Source of the DNA: Lobulomyces angularis
Lineage: Eukaryota; Chytridiomycota; Chytridiomycetes; Lobulomycetales; Lobulomycetaceae
DNA length: 29,611 bases
Assembly: GCA_027604685.1 (NCBI GenBank)
Contig: JADHYX010000276.1
Coordinates: 1-29,611 of the forward strand
Direction of reading: 5' to 3'
Part shown: piece by piece, positions 11,312 through 22,200 of the stretch
Layout: the number at the start of each line of letters is the position of its first letter
Position numbering within the stretch: the first letter of the stretch is position 1
Notes under the pieces: generated by a model
Databases searched by the model: none
Told to the model about the DNA's origin: nothing
Seen by the model: the letters and a program-made list of their open reading frames with translations, nothing else
Program-made: the position numbers and the translations under genes

Positions 11312-14300
11312 TTAAAAAAATTCATTAAAAAGTTTGTTTTTGTTAAAAAATTCACTGGAACCAAAAATTATGTTTGACTTTTGTCTTTCTACATTGTCAT
11401 ACAGGTGGAGATTTTCTTCTTTTAAATTTAAAAAATCATTCATTAATTTTAACTCTGAAAACTTGAGACCACCTCCAACAACAAAAAACAAAATTGTTTG
11501 AAATTGAGAAGGATGCAATGGTTCCACTGATAATAACCGACTAAAACAATTAAAAAAAAAATATTTGACTAAGTTGTTATATTTTAATTAATACTTGAAA
11601 ACATTTACTCCGAAAGTATCCTTTTTTTTTTTTGGTGGTACTCGATAAAAAACATCTTTGGCCGCTATGTCGTTAGATTCAGTAATAACTTCTTTAAAAA
11701 CTTGAAGCATTAAGTTATTATACGAATACAGTGAAGTGCCACTGTCATAATTAACGTTGCCTCCTAAAACGTCACTTAAAGAAAAAAAAGAATTAATTAA
11801 AAAGAAAAAAAAAATTGTGGTGAGGAGGGAGATTTTTTCCTTTTTTTCTTTTAAAAGCTAACCTGAATTTTAAAAGAGAACTTCGTTTATTTTTAAATTC
11901 ACTTATTTTATCAAAAAAAAATTCTAATTGTAACTTTAGTTGCTTCCTTTCTTCACAATCTTCGCTAAAATTTTCTGTCTTAAAAAAAAATTCTCTATCC
12001 TCAGTGGGAATGCTTGTTTCTAACTGATTTACATCCTTTTTTGATAACTAAAGAAAAATAAAAGTAAAAATACAAAGTAGGAGATGTAAATATTAAAAAA
12101 AAATTTTTTTTTCTTTACCAAAGAATTTTTTTTATTTTTGCTGGAAATAGTGCCACCCCCCTGAAATTCAGTAGAAAAAGGACTTTGAATTGAATTTGGT
12201 AAATCTGGTATATCGATTAAGTTACTGTCTTCAGAAATAGCTTTAGGATTAGAAGAGGAGAGTTTATTTCCACTTTCTAATTTCCCATCAAAATTGTCTT
12301 CAAAAAATATATGTTGAGATTTTTTATCAGATACAGGGATAGATGGATTATTCGCTAAAATTTTATCGACTTTTTTTGCTGGATTTTTTAAATTTGCCTC
12401 AGTATTTGTATTTGTAAAAAAATTATCTTCAAAATTCCAATTGGATTGATTTACTGTAAGTATCAAATTGCTTGAGATGTCTTCAGTTTGCTCATTACTG
12501 TCAACGGATATTTTCTCCCCATAATGTGTTATGATATCAGGTTGAATATGTTCAGTGAAAAATGCTTCATCGCCACTTTCAAAATCCCAACCTGTAGGTT
12601 CTGTATTTCTCGGTTCAATTGTTTTCGGGTTATAAGCAATTTCATCTTCACGTTTAAAATTCTCTTCAGCTAAATCCAAATTGTGATTAACTGGTATAAT
12701 ATTTGATGTTATAGCTTCAGTAGGTGTGGCATCGTCTGGAGTGGATTGCTTGTATATATCGGATTCAATTATTTTTGTATTTTCAGTGGTATTAGGATTT
12801 TCGATGTTTAAAGGAAGTAAAGAGTTTTCTTCAAAACTCCAGCCAGTTTCTTCTATTGCTGTTGGTAAGACATTCATCAAAAGATTTGCACTATGAATAG
12901 AAGTTGGTGTCGTTTTGAAATCAGATGGTTCCGAATCAGTTATTTCATTGTTTGATGGTGACATTTCATTGGCAATTAACTCGAGTTTTTTTCCAGTTTT
13001 ACTAAAGTCTGAAAAAGCAGGAGTCAATTCTTCCTTTATAATATTTTCGTTTTTTGGTGAAATTGAGAGGTTGTTTTCGTTGTTTTTTTCGGATTCGGTT
13101 TCAATTGTTAAAACTGATTTAGTGACATCACATTGTGCCAAATTAGCATTGTCAGCGGTATTTCCGAAATAAGGTAATTCTAAAACATTAGTGGGTGAAT
13201 ATTCTAAACCAACAACCGTGGATTCATTCTGAGGTGAAATGGATACTTGCTTTAAATTTGAGTTTTCTGCAATATTGGAAGCGTCACTTTCGATAGGGCC
13301 AGTAATGAGATCATTATTTTGTTTGAAATGATGAGGGGAAAATTCTAAACCATCTGCCGGCTGCTTGTTCCAACTAATGTCGTAAATTTCTGGTCTATCT
13401 GTTGTAACAGAGTTCAATTGGTTTTGCAACTTCACATTTTCGATATCGTTCTCCCTGTCTACATCCTCTACTTCTTTTAGCGGTTTCCACAATTCACTAC
13501 TCAAGTAATCCGTTTTACCAATACTTGGTACAGTGAAAACCGGACCGCCAACAATACTAGAATTATTTTCAATATGGATCGTATCGTCTTCAACCAAGTT
13601 TTCTTTAATCGGTGAAATGGGTTCAATGTCACTTTCAACATCCCAACCAAGTTCTTTCTTGTGTTCGAATGGTTCTTCGTTATGAAAGTTACCTGGAACA
13701 TTCAAACTCTCAAGACCTACATCTAAGTTTTCAGTAACCTTGAAGTCAGTAGTGGTGGGAGAGAACGAACCAAATTCACTTCCTAAATCCCAACCAGTAT
13801 TTTCAGTATTTTCTAATTCAACTTGCATATTTATGGTAGCAATGGATGTAGGTAATTGACTGCTAAGTATACCTTCCACATTTTTTTTTACTGAAGTAAT
13901 ATTTTTATCAACTTTATCTTCAAAATTAATGAAAGAATTACTAGCGTTAAAATGCGAAGAATTTACATTTACTTCATTTTCAAAATCATTTTTTAAGGTT
14001 TGTGGATTTTTTTCGTCATCAAAAGGACTACCTATTTTTGATTCAGTCAACGAATCTTCAATTTTTACTTCAAAATTAATTTCTTCTAAGGTTGAAGGAG
14101 AAAATTCAAAGTTACTTTCCAAATCCCAACCCTAATTTAAAAAAAAAAAAAGTTAATGCTTACCGCTTAGTATGATTAATAAAGTACCTCTGCAGCAGGA
14201 GTATCTGTCTTTATAGGGTCGAGGATTCCGTAAGGCTTAGTGTCCAACTCATCCTCAAAATCAAAGCCTAAATCGACATCCCAACCATCCTGCACCATAG

Positions 14301-16029
14301 GATTACTTTCGTCATTAAAATTATCAACATCCATATCTTCCCATCCACTCTATAAAAAGATTATTAATACTGTGAATTGAAAAAAATAAAAAAAATTACC
14401 GAAACGGGAGGAAAAGATGAAGGACTATTTTTTAAAGGAGCTGCCTTAAAGTCTAGTTGGACATGCTTCTGCCCAAAAACCGTATCTAAAATTAAATTAT
14501 TCAACTTTCCTTTTAATTTAAAATTTAAATTGAGTTTTTCCCCAAATAAACTTATTATTAAAACCATAAAGCCCGTAATTTTTCTCAAAAGTAAATTTTT
14601 CATTGAGTTAAATGTCGTATTTTCTTCAATACTGTAAAAATTTTTAAATTTTAAAAATATCTCTTTAATTTTGAATAAAAAGTACTGCTCATCTAAACAA
14701 AATTTATTAACAAAATCAGGCACTTTATTAAACAACTCAAAAAATTCCTTTTCAATGTTTAGATCTTTTTGAAATGGAGTGGCTTCTGGGGAAACGGAAT
14801 TTTGAAACCCAGTCTTTTCAAGTGCTTGAACAGCAGCACAAATAAATTGAAGTTTTTGATTATATTTGACTTTTTCTTTATTGTTTAAAGTTTTAATTAA
14901 AGTTTTTATTTGTGATAAAGTTCCCATCAACTATTTTTTTTTATGGTAAAATGGTAGAAATGGTAAAAATGTTAAAAAAAAAACAACAAAAATAAGAAAC
15001 CTTTGGTGTCTTAAAATTAGGATTTTCGATTGAATGATACTCAAGTAAAATGTTTGTGAAGAGCCTCAGTGCTGCGTTAATTGTTAAATTTGATACTAGT
15101 TGTAAAAACTTTAAGTATTCAACATCGAAGCAATCACGTATTGATAATTCGTCTAGTAAAAAAAAAAAAACAACATAAAAAAAAAATGTAAGAAAGATAA
15201 AATGAAAAACAGATAACCTTCTTCATCTTCATTGTCATAAAAATAATTAGGATCAATATCAACATCAAGAACTGAGTTTTCTTTTTTTGGTAATGTGTCA
15301 TATACCATATCCAAAATATTATTTTCGCACTGAAGATAAGGAGAAACTAAATCCAATTCCTTAGAATTAATGTTTTGGTTGAGGTTAAAGATAAAAAAAA
15401 TTAAATTAAAAAAATAAACTGTTTACGTACCCTGTCAACTAAAACGACAGCGATATTTTTTTCGCAGTTAGATCTGTTTCCCAGATTTCTAATCTGGGAA
15501 GCTATAATTTCACTATTAGCGCCAACTGCGAAAATGTGGTCATTGTAGTTTAACAAATCCAAGAGAGAATTTAAGTTTGTGGAAATTTCAGAAAAACTTT
15601 CAGAATTGTTGAGAATGATGTAATTGTTAGTAACGGGTTGATAAAAAAAAGGAAAAAAGAGAAATTTGGGATTTGGAGTTTGTTGATCAGTTAAAAATAG
15701 TTTAGTTGGTTTTTCGGTTTTAATTATTTTTTTATTATCATTTTGTAATCCCGATTCTCTTATATCAAAATCAGTTGCATTAAACTTTAAATTAAAATCA
15801 GTTATACTTTTATCCAAAAAACTGGAAAAGGCAAAAGAAATGAAAAAAAAAAAATTAGATAAGATAACATTAAAAAGTAAAAAAAAATTGATTTTTGAAT
15901 ATTATTTTCGAAAATAGAAAAAAAAAATAAAAAAAGTAAAAGAATGTTGGACAATTACCAAGTATTATGAGAAGCTTTTTCTGCCAGCTCGTCTAGATAG
16001 AAATCATATAATTGGATAAATTCACTCAT
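11312..16029 (-). CDS. SCFD2: SCFD2-like Sec1/Munc18 family protein with a large GWD-repeat insert
   Basis: Ten exons in phase: 16029-15959, 15821-15431, 15359-15218, 15152-15001, 14930-14400, 14349-14188, 14131-12119, 12047-11863, 11774-11595, 11540-11312; 1,351 residues. SM proteins clasp SNAREs in vesicle fusion; SCFD2 is a little-studied member. Family marks in order: HIFAVGANSEIIASQI, then VVLVDR/ELDLVSP across an intron, then LMGTLSQIKTLIKTL with LQFICAAVQALEK, and near the C-terminus HPSQFQTILFFVVGGGLKFSELK. These align in order with animal SCFD2 (about 680 residues). The extra length, about residues 430-1154, is an acidic Ser/Thr/Asn-rich insert (exons 6-7) with repeated GWDxE motifs: two in exon 6, then GWDLES, GWDLGS, GWDVES, GWSFEE, GWDFES, NWNFED. 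Seven of nine introns are phase 0 or flank the insert cleanly, and the insert keeps the frame. The SM identity is secure; the insert function is unknown. Confidence 0.85.
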
Positions 16030-16584
16030 GTAAATTATCTTTTTTATTTGTTGGGTTCAGATCTGGTTTTTGGGTATAAATTTTTATTTAATTTTTTAAA
16101 ATTAAATTTTTTTTTGCAAAAAACAACCAAGTTTTTGAGTTTTTTTTTTTTTTTTTTTAATATAAATATGAACTAAAAAATATAAAATATAAAAAAATTA
16201 AAAAATTAAAACTTTCATACATGATCCGATTGCAATTAAAAAAACAAAAAAACTATTCTTTTTTTTAGAAAATTTTGCTTCATAAGAATTTCAAAAATAA
16301 CAATGGATTTACTAAACAAAAAATCGGATAAATTAGTTTTCATACTCGTTTCTGTTGAGCTAAATTTCCATTTTATATTTGCATCATAAATTACTGAAAT
16401 GAATAAAATTAAATTAACTAGCCTTTATTATGTATTTTTGTTCATTTAACTATAGAAGCTTTAACTTGTCATTAAACTGCGTTAAACTTCAACATCTCGT
16501 TTAATTAATTAAACTTTCATTAACCAAAGTGAATTTAACTTGCAGAGGAAATTCAACCTTAACAACAAAACCTACTTCAATACA

Positions 16585-16640
16585 TTAATAGAACACCCAA
16601 CATCCATTACTATATTAGAACACCCACCATCCACTATAAT
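16585..16640. repeat. Imperfect tandem duplication, ~28 bp unit, two copies
   Basis: TTAATAGAACACCCAACATC is followed by TATTAGAACACCCACCATCC, each continuing into CA(T)T/CACTATA. It sits about 30 bp before the ERSE/UPRE-like site, so it may hold duplicated factor sites, but I do not recognise one. Confidence 0.55.
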
Positions 16641-16667
16641 CCTCCGATCCAGCTCAACCACAGGTTG

Positions 16668-16690
16668 ATTGGCCAGTTCTTGCCACGCTG
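16668..16690 (+). promoter_or_regulatory. Candidate ER-stress response site (ATTGG-N10-CCACG with CACGCTG)
   Basis: ATTGG (inverted CCAAT) at 16668-16672 is followed ten bases later by CCACG at 16683. The last seven bases, CACGCTG, are the reverse complement of CAGCGTG, the yeast UPRE core bound by Hac1. Mammalian ERSE is CCAAT-N9-CCACG and ERSE-II is ATTGG-N-CCACG; this spacing matches neither exactly. It lies about 240 bp before the ATG of a Hac1-type gene, which fits autoregulation. Function is inferred. Confidence 0.4.
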
Positions 16691-16925
16691 GTTTTTTACG
16701 CCATCTTTATAGCTCGTGAAACTTGCTTCGTTGTCAAAAATTTCAAAATTTTTCAATAAAAAAAAAAAGATTTTTTTAAAAAAAAAAAAAAAAAAAATTA
16801 AAAATTATTATTGTTTAATAACATATATAAATATTTCCTTTGTTTTATTTTATTATATTTTTTTTGTTCTTCAATTACAATTTCAATTCATTTCAACAAA
16901 TTACATTCAACACATAAAATATTTC

Positions 16926-17936
16926 ATGCTTGATACTCTTCCTCCTTCGCCTTCCTCTTCTATGGATTCTCCTCGACTTCAAAATACTGACTTTAATTGG
17001 TTAAAAAATAGTATACAGAATACATCTGAAGTTAAAGTCAAGCAGCGTAGAGGAAAAAGTAATTATCATTAAAACTTTTTTCTTTTTAATTTTTTTTTTT
17101 TGGTTTAGATTTATCTCCTGAGGAAAGAGAAGCTAAAAGAATTGAGCGAATAATGAGAAATCGACATTCTGCCGTCGCCTCCAGAGAGAGAAAGAGAAAA
17201 CGCCTGGAAGAATTAGAAGTCAGTCATAGCTCCTTACTAGAAGATAGTGAACAACTTCGAAAGCGTTTGAAAACTTACGAAACTGAAAATGCAAACTTGA
17301 CCACTAAGTTGGAAACGCTTACTACCCAATTTGAAACGTTAAAAAATCTATTTACCTTAGCTACAACAACAAATAATAATTCTCAGACACCTTCTTTAGA
17401 GTCGATACTTTCGACGACCACCATGCTGCTAAATGCATCTACATCCCCTGTTACCCCATCATTGTTGAAACCTGATAGTCAGTTAGATACATTTGATACA
17501 ACTCAGCAAAAGATTTTTCATTTTGATAACCAACAGAATTTCAGTGTTGTTGGCAACCCTTCAGCGGTTCTGCAGCCGATAACATTGACTTGTTTAATCA
17601 AGCACCAAGCCAACCAACTCAACTTCCTTTTTATCTCCTTGATAGCAACGTCGTTGAGAATGGTACTTGGGGAACTTCCGGACTTCATGATGAAAAATTG
17701 TATGTTGACTTGTTTGATGATCTCTTTAACTTCCAATTCGAAGAAAATGACAATGGAAAAATGTGTAGTGGAGTGGAAGGTATTAAAAAAATCTTTTTTT
17801 TAGTAATATTTTTTTTTTTTTTGTAGATACTAATAAAACGGTACCTAGAATACAAAAAGAATTACTATTTAAAGAAGAAAGCTCTCTGGCCAACCCTTTT
17901 GAAGACATCTTTGCCAGCTGTTTCTCAAAGATATGA
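16926..17936 (+). CDS. HAC1: Hac1/XBP1-type bZIP transcription factor, candidate for non-conventional splicing
   Basis: Hac1/XBP1 proteins activate the unfolded-protein response after Ire1 cuts a short intron from their mRNA and changes the frame downstream of the bZIP. Exon 1 is 16926-17058 and exon 2 begins at 17109. The basic region RIERIMRNRHSAVASRERKR carries Asn62-x7-Arg70 and matches the Hac1 class (RIERxLRNRxAAxxSRExKR), followed by a zipper with Leu/Tyr at 80, 87, 94, 101, 108. The bZIP frame then runs on in exon 2 with a hydrophobic/basic tail (LNFLFISLIATSL), and through a GT-AG intron at 17780-17826 stays open to a stop at 18028-18030 (335 residues). A second frame, open from 17530, encodes an acidic tail (LYVDLFDDLFNFQFEEND, later NPFEDIFASCF) ending at 17934-17936; reaching it needs removal of 2 mod 3 nt. 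The acidic frame looks like the activation domain (about 300 residues when joined). The ATG at 16926 is the first in frame. Confidence 0.8.
17562..17578 (+). other. Cluster of Ire1-type cleavage motifs (CNG/CNG) in the frame-switch zone
   Basis: The 17 bases CAGCGGTTCTGCAGCCG contain three overlapping C-N-G/C-N-G motifs: CAG/CGG (cut after 17564), CTG/CAG (after 17572; its loop CTGCAGC equals the XBP1 3' site) and CAG/CCG (after 17575). Removing 17565-17572 (8 nt) or 17565-17575 (11 nt) moves the bZIP frame exactly into the acidic frame. Both would be shorter than known HAC1/XBP1 introns (20 nt in Aspergillus, 26 in XBP1, 252 in yeast), and I could build only one weak 4-bp stem with a 7-nt loop (AACC/GGTT, 17555-17569), so the actual pair of sites is uncertain. 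Confidence 0.4.
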
Positions 17937-18224
17937 AGCTTTTTTCAATCAAAATAGATATAAAGAATTAAATTTGTTTTTTACTTTCGTTCAGATTCAA
18001 GTTCAACAAAAAATTAAAAATATGCAATAAAAAAAATATATATTTGTAGTAACTAAACATAAATTTTTTTTTTTTTTTTTTTTTTAATTGTATATAAATA
18101 TATTTTTATTATTATTATTTTTTTTTTTAATTATCAATCAACTGAAAAACAAAAAAATTAAAACTAAAAAAAAGAAAAAAAAAAAAAAAATATTATAAAA
18201 CAAAATGAAAAAAAAAGAGAAAAT

Positions 18225-19136
18225 ATGAAAAAAAAAAAATGTCTACTAGTAGGAAGAGGAAGTAAACCCGAGAGTGAAAAAGAAGAATTAAAAAATAGTG
18301 AATGGTATTTATGTGATAAATCCCAATATGCATTTTCTTTAGAGGAGGAGGAATTGAAATTGGAGGAGGAAAAAAAAATAAAATTAGTGATGGATTTTAA
18401 TAACGTGAAAGAGTTAAGTAAGGTAGAAAGTAAAAGTTTCGAAGCAATAGTGATAGATTGGTCGACCTGGCGATATCTACGACCTTTGGATGAAGGTGTG
18501 GTTAAAGAGTGGCAAAGAATGTTGAATGAGGATTCTGAATTTGAAATGAAAGGGTTGATCTTTGAATCTTCGCTGTCGAGTTTGACTTATGTTAAAGAAT
18601 ACAATGAGTCTGTAGGATTATTTAACGATGCCAATTACTCACATGTCAACGTTTCCATTAAAAAATTTAAAAATATATTAAAAAAAGAAAAATTTGACAT
18701 AAAAAAATTTAATAATAATAATAATAATATTCGGTTACCTATCGATCCTTTAAATAGATTAAAGATTTTAGATTCAAATTTATCATTTGATATAAAAAAA
18801 AAAAAAAAAAAAATTTTAAAAAAAAATTTTTTTTTAATAGATGATGATAATTATGATGTTGATGATAAATACGAGGATGATGTTGATAAATACGAGGATG
18901 ATGATTTTTTTCTTCCCGTTTTAAATTTAAAAAAAATTTTTTTTAAAAATAACTTTGACAATGAGTTGGACTCGTTTATGTATAAAGTTTTGGTAAAGGA
19001 AATTGAAAGTGAATGGAAAAAATTTTTTGTGGACTTGTTAGGTTTTCGGGATATCCTTTTTTGGGTAAAGGAAATAAAAAAATTTCCTGTTCAGACCACC
19101 TACGTCGTTGACAGATGGATTCAGGTTATAAAGTAA
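18225..19136 (+). CDS. Single-exon protein of unknown function
   Basis: 303 residues, no intron, not recognised. The N-terminal half is well structured: CLLVGRG near the start, KLVMDFNNV, then FEAIVIDWSTWRYLRPLDE and MKGLIFESSLSS, a beta-alpha alternation like a Rossmann or methyltransferase-like fold, but no SAM-binding glycine motif is visible. A low-complexity middle follows (Lys runs, poly-Asn, and a DNA-level repeat encoding DDKYEDDVDKYEDDD at about 18850-18905), then a conserved-looking C-terminus (WKKFFVDLLGFRDILFWVKEI, TYVVDRWIQVI). The start is the ATG at 18225; an earlier ATG at 18204 stops after seven codons. Its 3' end converges with the ABC transporter 148 bp away. The structured ends make a real protein likely. 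Confidence 0.65.
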   Translation: MKKKKCLLVGRGSKPESEKEELKNSEWYLCDKSQYAFSLEEEELKLEEEKKIKLVMDFNNVKELSKVESKSFEAIVIDWSTWRYLRPLDEGVVKEWQRMLNEDSEFEMKGLIFESSLSSLTYVKEYNESVGLFNDANYSHVNVSIKKFKNILKKEKFDIKKFNNNNNNIRLPIDPLNRLKILDSNLSFDIKKKKKKILKKNFFLIDDDNYDVDDKYEDDVDKYEDDDFFLPVLNLKKIFFKNNFDNELDSFMYKVLVKEIESEWKKFFVDLLGFRDILFWVKEIKKFPVQTTYVVDRWIQVIK

Positions 19137-19284
19137 AATAAACACTTTTTTTTTTTTAAATAACTTTTCCTTTTGTAAAATAAAATATTATTAAAAAAAA
19201 AAAAAAGATAAAAAATTTAAAAAAAAAAAAAAAAAATTGAAAAAAATTTATTTTTTATCATTAGGTTTATCATATTTTTGTTTT

Positions 19285-22200
19285 TTAATTTTCAAGGTCA
19301 TTTTTTTGTTTAGCGATTTTTAACAAAGAAATTTTTGCTTCTTCACCCATTTCGTCAACCATTCTTCTAAACCAAGCACCAGGGTCGTTACTATCTTTTA
19401 TTAACATTTGGTAGGGGGTATCGTATTCAACGACTTTTCCAAAATCGAGCACCATGATTTTATCAAAGTCTATTACAGTATTAAGTCTGTGAGCTATAGT
19501 CAAGACGGTGGAGTTTGCGAATAGTCCACTTTTTGAACGGATAGCGTTTTGGATTAGTTGATCTGTATTCAAGTCAACGTTAGAAGTAGCTTCGTCCATG
19601 ACAATAAGTCTAGTGTTTCTTAGAATAGCTCTGGCTAGACAAATTAGCTGCCTCTCACCAACTGACCAGTTACTTCCTCCCTCTGAAACTGGACTTTCCA
19701 TTTTTTGTGGTAAACCTTCGATAAGTTTTTTTAGTTCTACTGCTTCCAGCGCTGTCCATAGCTCGTCGTCAGTATATTTTCCAAAAGGGTCGATGTTAAA
19801 TCTTAGTGTTCCTTTAAAACAAAAAGGTTCCTGTGGTATAATGGAGATTCTGGATCTCAAATCTTTCAGTCCAATTTTTGAAGTGTTTATTCCATCAATG
19901 ATGAAATTTCCCTCACTCGGCTCGACTAGTCTAAATAGTGCCTGCAATAAACTACTCTTTCCCGCCCCAGTTCTACCCACTACTCCTATTTTTTTCCCTG
20001 CCTCAAAATGAATTGAAATATTGTTTAGAACTTTGTGGGTTGTTCCAGGATAAATCAAACTAAGGGAGTCTACTTTGACGTCACCCTTATCTGGCCAATT
20101 GGAGGGCAAGACCACATCCTTTGTCTCTTCGTCAGCTTCAGGTGTTAGCTTGGTATACTCCAACATCCTTTCAACACAAACCATTTGGTTTTCGACTTCG
20201 GCGGACTGACGAGTTCCCCATTGGAGAGAACCCAACATCTGTAAAGCATAGGTTAAAACTAACCCAACGGAGGAGGCACCGAGTTTTGAGTTTTCTTTCA
20301 AAAAAACTGACAACAAGACAATCATCAAAAAAAAGACACCGCTCAACCAATCTAATCTCAATCCTAGCCAGCGAGAACAAGAAATGAAAGCAAAGTAAAA
20401 TCTTGTGTTTTTATTTTGGAGGTTGTTAAATACTGTAATGGATCTTTCCTGTGCACCAAATGCCCTCAAGGTTGTTAGTCCCTCCATCGTCGTTGGAATG
20501 TTGGCGTAGATTGGAGACTTGGCTGCTGATTCTATTCTTTTGATTTGTGTTGAACTACTTATGTAATATTTTCTTAAAAAAAAAAATACTCCAATTACAA
20601 ATGGTATTCCTATTATCAAAAATTAAAAAAAAAAAAAAAGGAAAAGATTAAAAAAACACAAAAAAAAAAAAAAAGAAAAAAATTTAACCTATCAATATAG
20701 GAGGAATAAAAACACAAGAGAGAACAAGAGCGGCAAAAATTTGAAAGGAAGCTTGGATAAAATCAAAAAATGTTGGTGGTAATAGTTCATCAACTGTACT
20801 TAGATCTTTAGAAAATCGACTATATTCAAAAAAAAAAGAAAATAAAATAGAATAAATAAATAAAAAATAAAATAAAACTTTACTTCAAGATTCTACCATG
20901 GGGGTTGACTTCAAAAAAGTAAAGTGGAGATCTCATAACACCTTTGGTCATCGATAAAAAGATGCTTCTACTACATTTCAAACAGACCAAAAAAAATCCA
21001 CCAGATCTTAAGAAAGAGAGTAAAAAAGTCAAACAGACTAGTCCGGAATAAATGGATGCATGTTTATTTCCACTAGCTTTTTGTTGTGCTGCACTCTCGT
21101 TTGCCCAATTTGATAGAGACCAATCACCCAAAATGGAACTGACTTGACCACAAATTAAAACGGCAACTAGTAAAAAAAATTGTAGAGGGTGCACACCAGA
21201 CTTGAAAAAGTTTATGTAGGTGTTTATATTGACACTTCCTTGGGCTTCAGTTAATTCCTTTGAAAGTTCTTTATCTTTATCTTTTTTTCCTTCAATTTTT
21301 TCTTCTGGATTTAACTTGTCCTCAATGTCAATCGTTTTATTTGTATTGGTTGCTATCCTGGGGTTTTCTTTTATCAATTCCTCCTCACCTGCTGTTGAAG
21401 AATCTGACTCCTCTACTTCATATTTGTTTCCTTCAGTTAAAAAGTTTCTCATTGCTAAAAAAAAAAAATGAATAAATTATTTTTTTTTTTTTTTTTTTTT
21501 GCCTTGAATAAAATCTCCCCCATCTTCTTGACTTGTATTGACATTAACAGCATCTTCAAATTTACCAATACTATTTATTTTTCCATTGATTAGAACTAAA
21601 ACTTCTTCACAAAATTTAATGTATTGTAACTAAAAAATAGAAATTAATAAAAACAAAAAAAAGGAAAAAAAAAAATTTTAACCTGATGTGTAATCAAAAC
21701 AACTGAGGCAGGATTTTTTCTATAATTTCCATAGGTGTTTGAAGAAAGCAAGAGATTTTTTAAACAATTTTCAAACAAGTTTCTTCCAACTTTTGCATCA
21801 ACTGCTGATAATGGATCATCCAAAACTATATATATATTATTAATTTTTTTATTTTATTTTATTTTTATTTTTTTAACCATATAAATCTGCATTATAATAA
21901 ACAGCTCTTGCTAAAGCTAATCTAGCTTTTTGACCACCACTTAACATTACTAAAAACATCATAAAAAAATAATAAAAAAATAAAATAATTTAAAATATTT
22001 ACCACCACGTTCACCGATCAAGGTTTCAACTCCTTCAGGAAAGGATTCAATATCTCTTTCAAGTTCACAAGCAGATATAACAACTTTAAACCAATCTTCG
22101 TTGTACGTCTCAGAAAATAAAATGTTGTCTTTAATAGTTCCTGATATGATCCTATTATGGTGGTGAGAGAAAAAAAAAAAACAAAAATTTTTTTTTAATT

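Larger units (their letters stand above)
16030..16925. other. Divergent intergenic region between SCFD2-like and Hac1-like genes
   Basis: About 900 bp with no coding sequence. It holds a short tandem duplication (16585-16640), an ERSE/UPRE-like site (16668-16690), poly-A/T tracts at 16760-16800 and a pyrimidine-rich leader immediately before the bZIP ATG. The open frame reaching back to 16716 has no upstream ATG. Confidence 0.5.

Noticed and set aside
16716..16925. N-terminal extension of the bZIP frame upstream of 16926
   Set aside because: The extension is a poly-Lys/Ile translation of A/T tracts and has no ATG; it begins only with a GTG. The first true in-frame ATG is 16926.
17544..17575. 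Spliceosomal 32-nt GT-AG intron as the explanation of the bZIP frame switch
   Set aside because: It would restore the frame (GT at 17544, AG at 17575), but 32 nt is well below the shortest other introns here (about 48 nt). Kept only as an alternative.
19598..20387. Plus-strand frames within the ABCC gene
   Set aside because: They are antisense shadows of the NBD2 and membrane-domain exon, whose own motifs are unmistakable.
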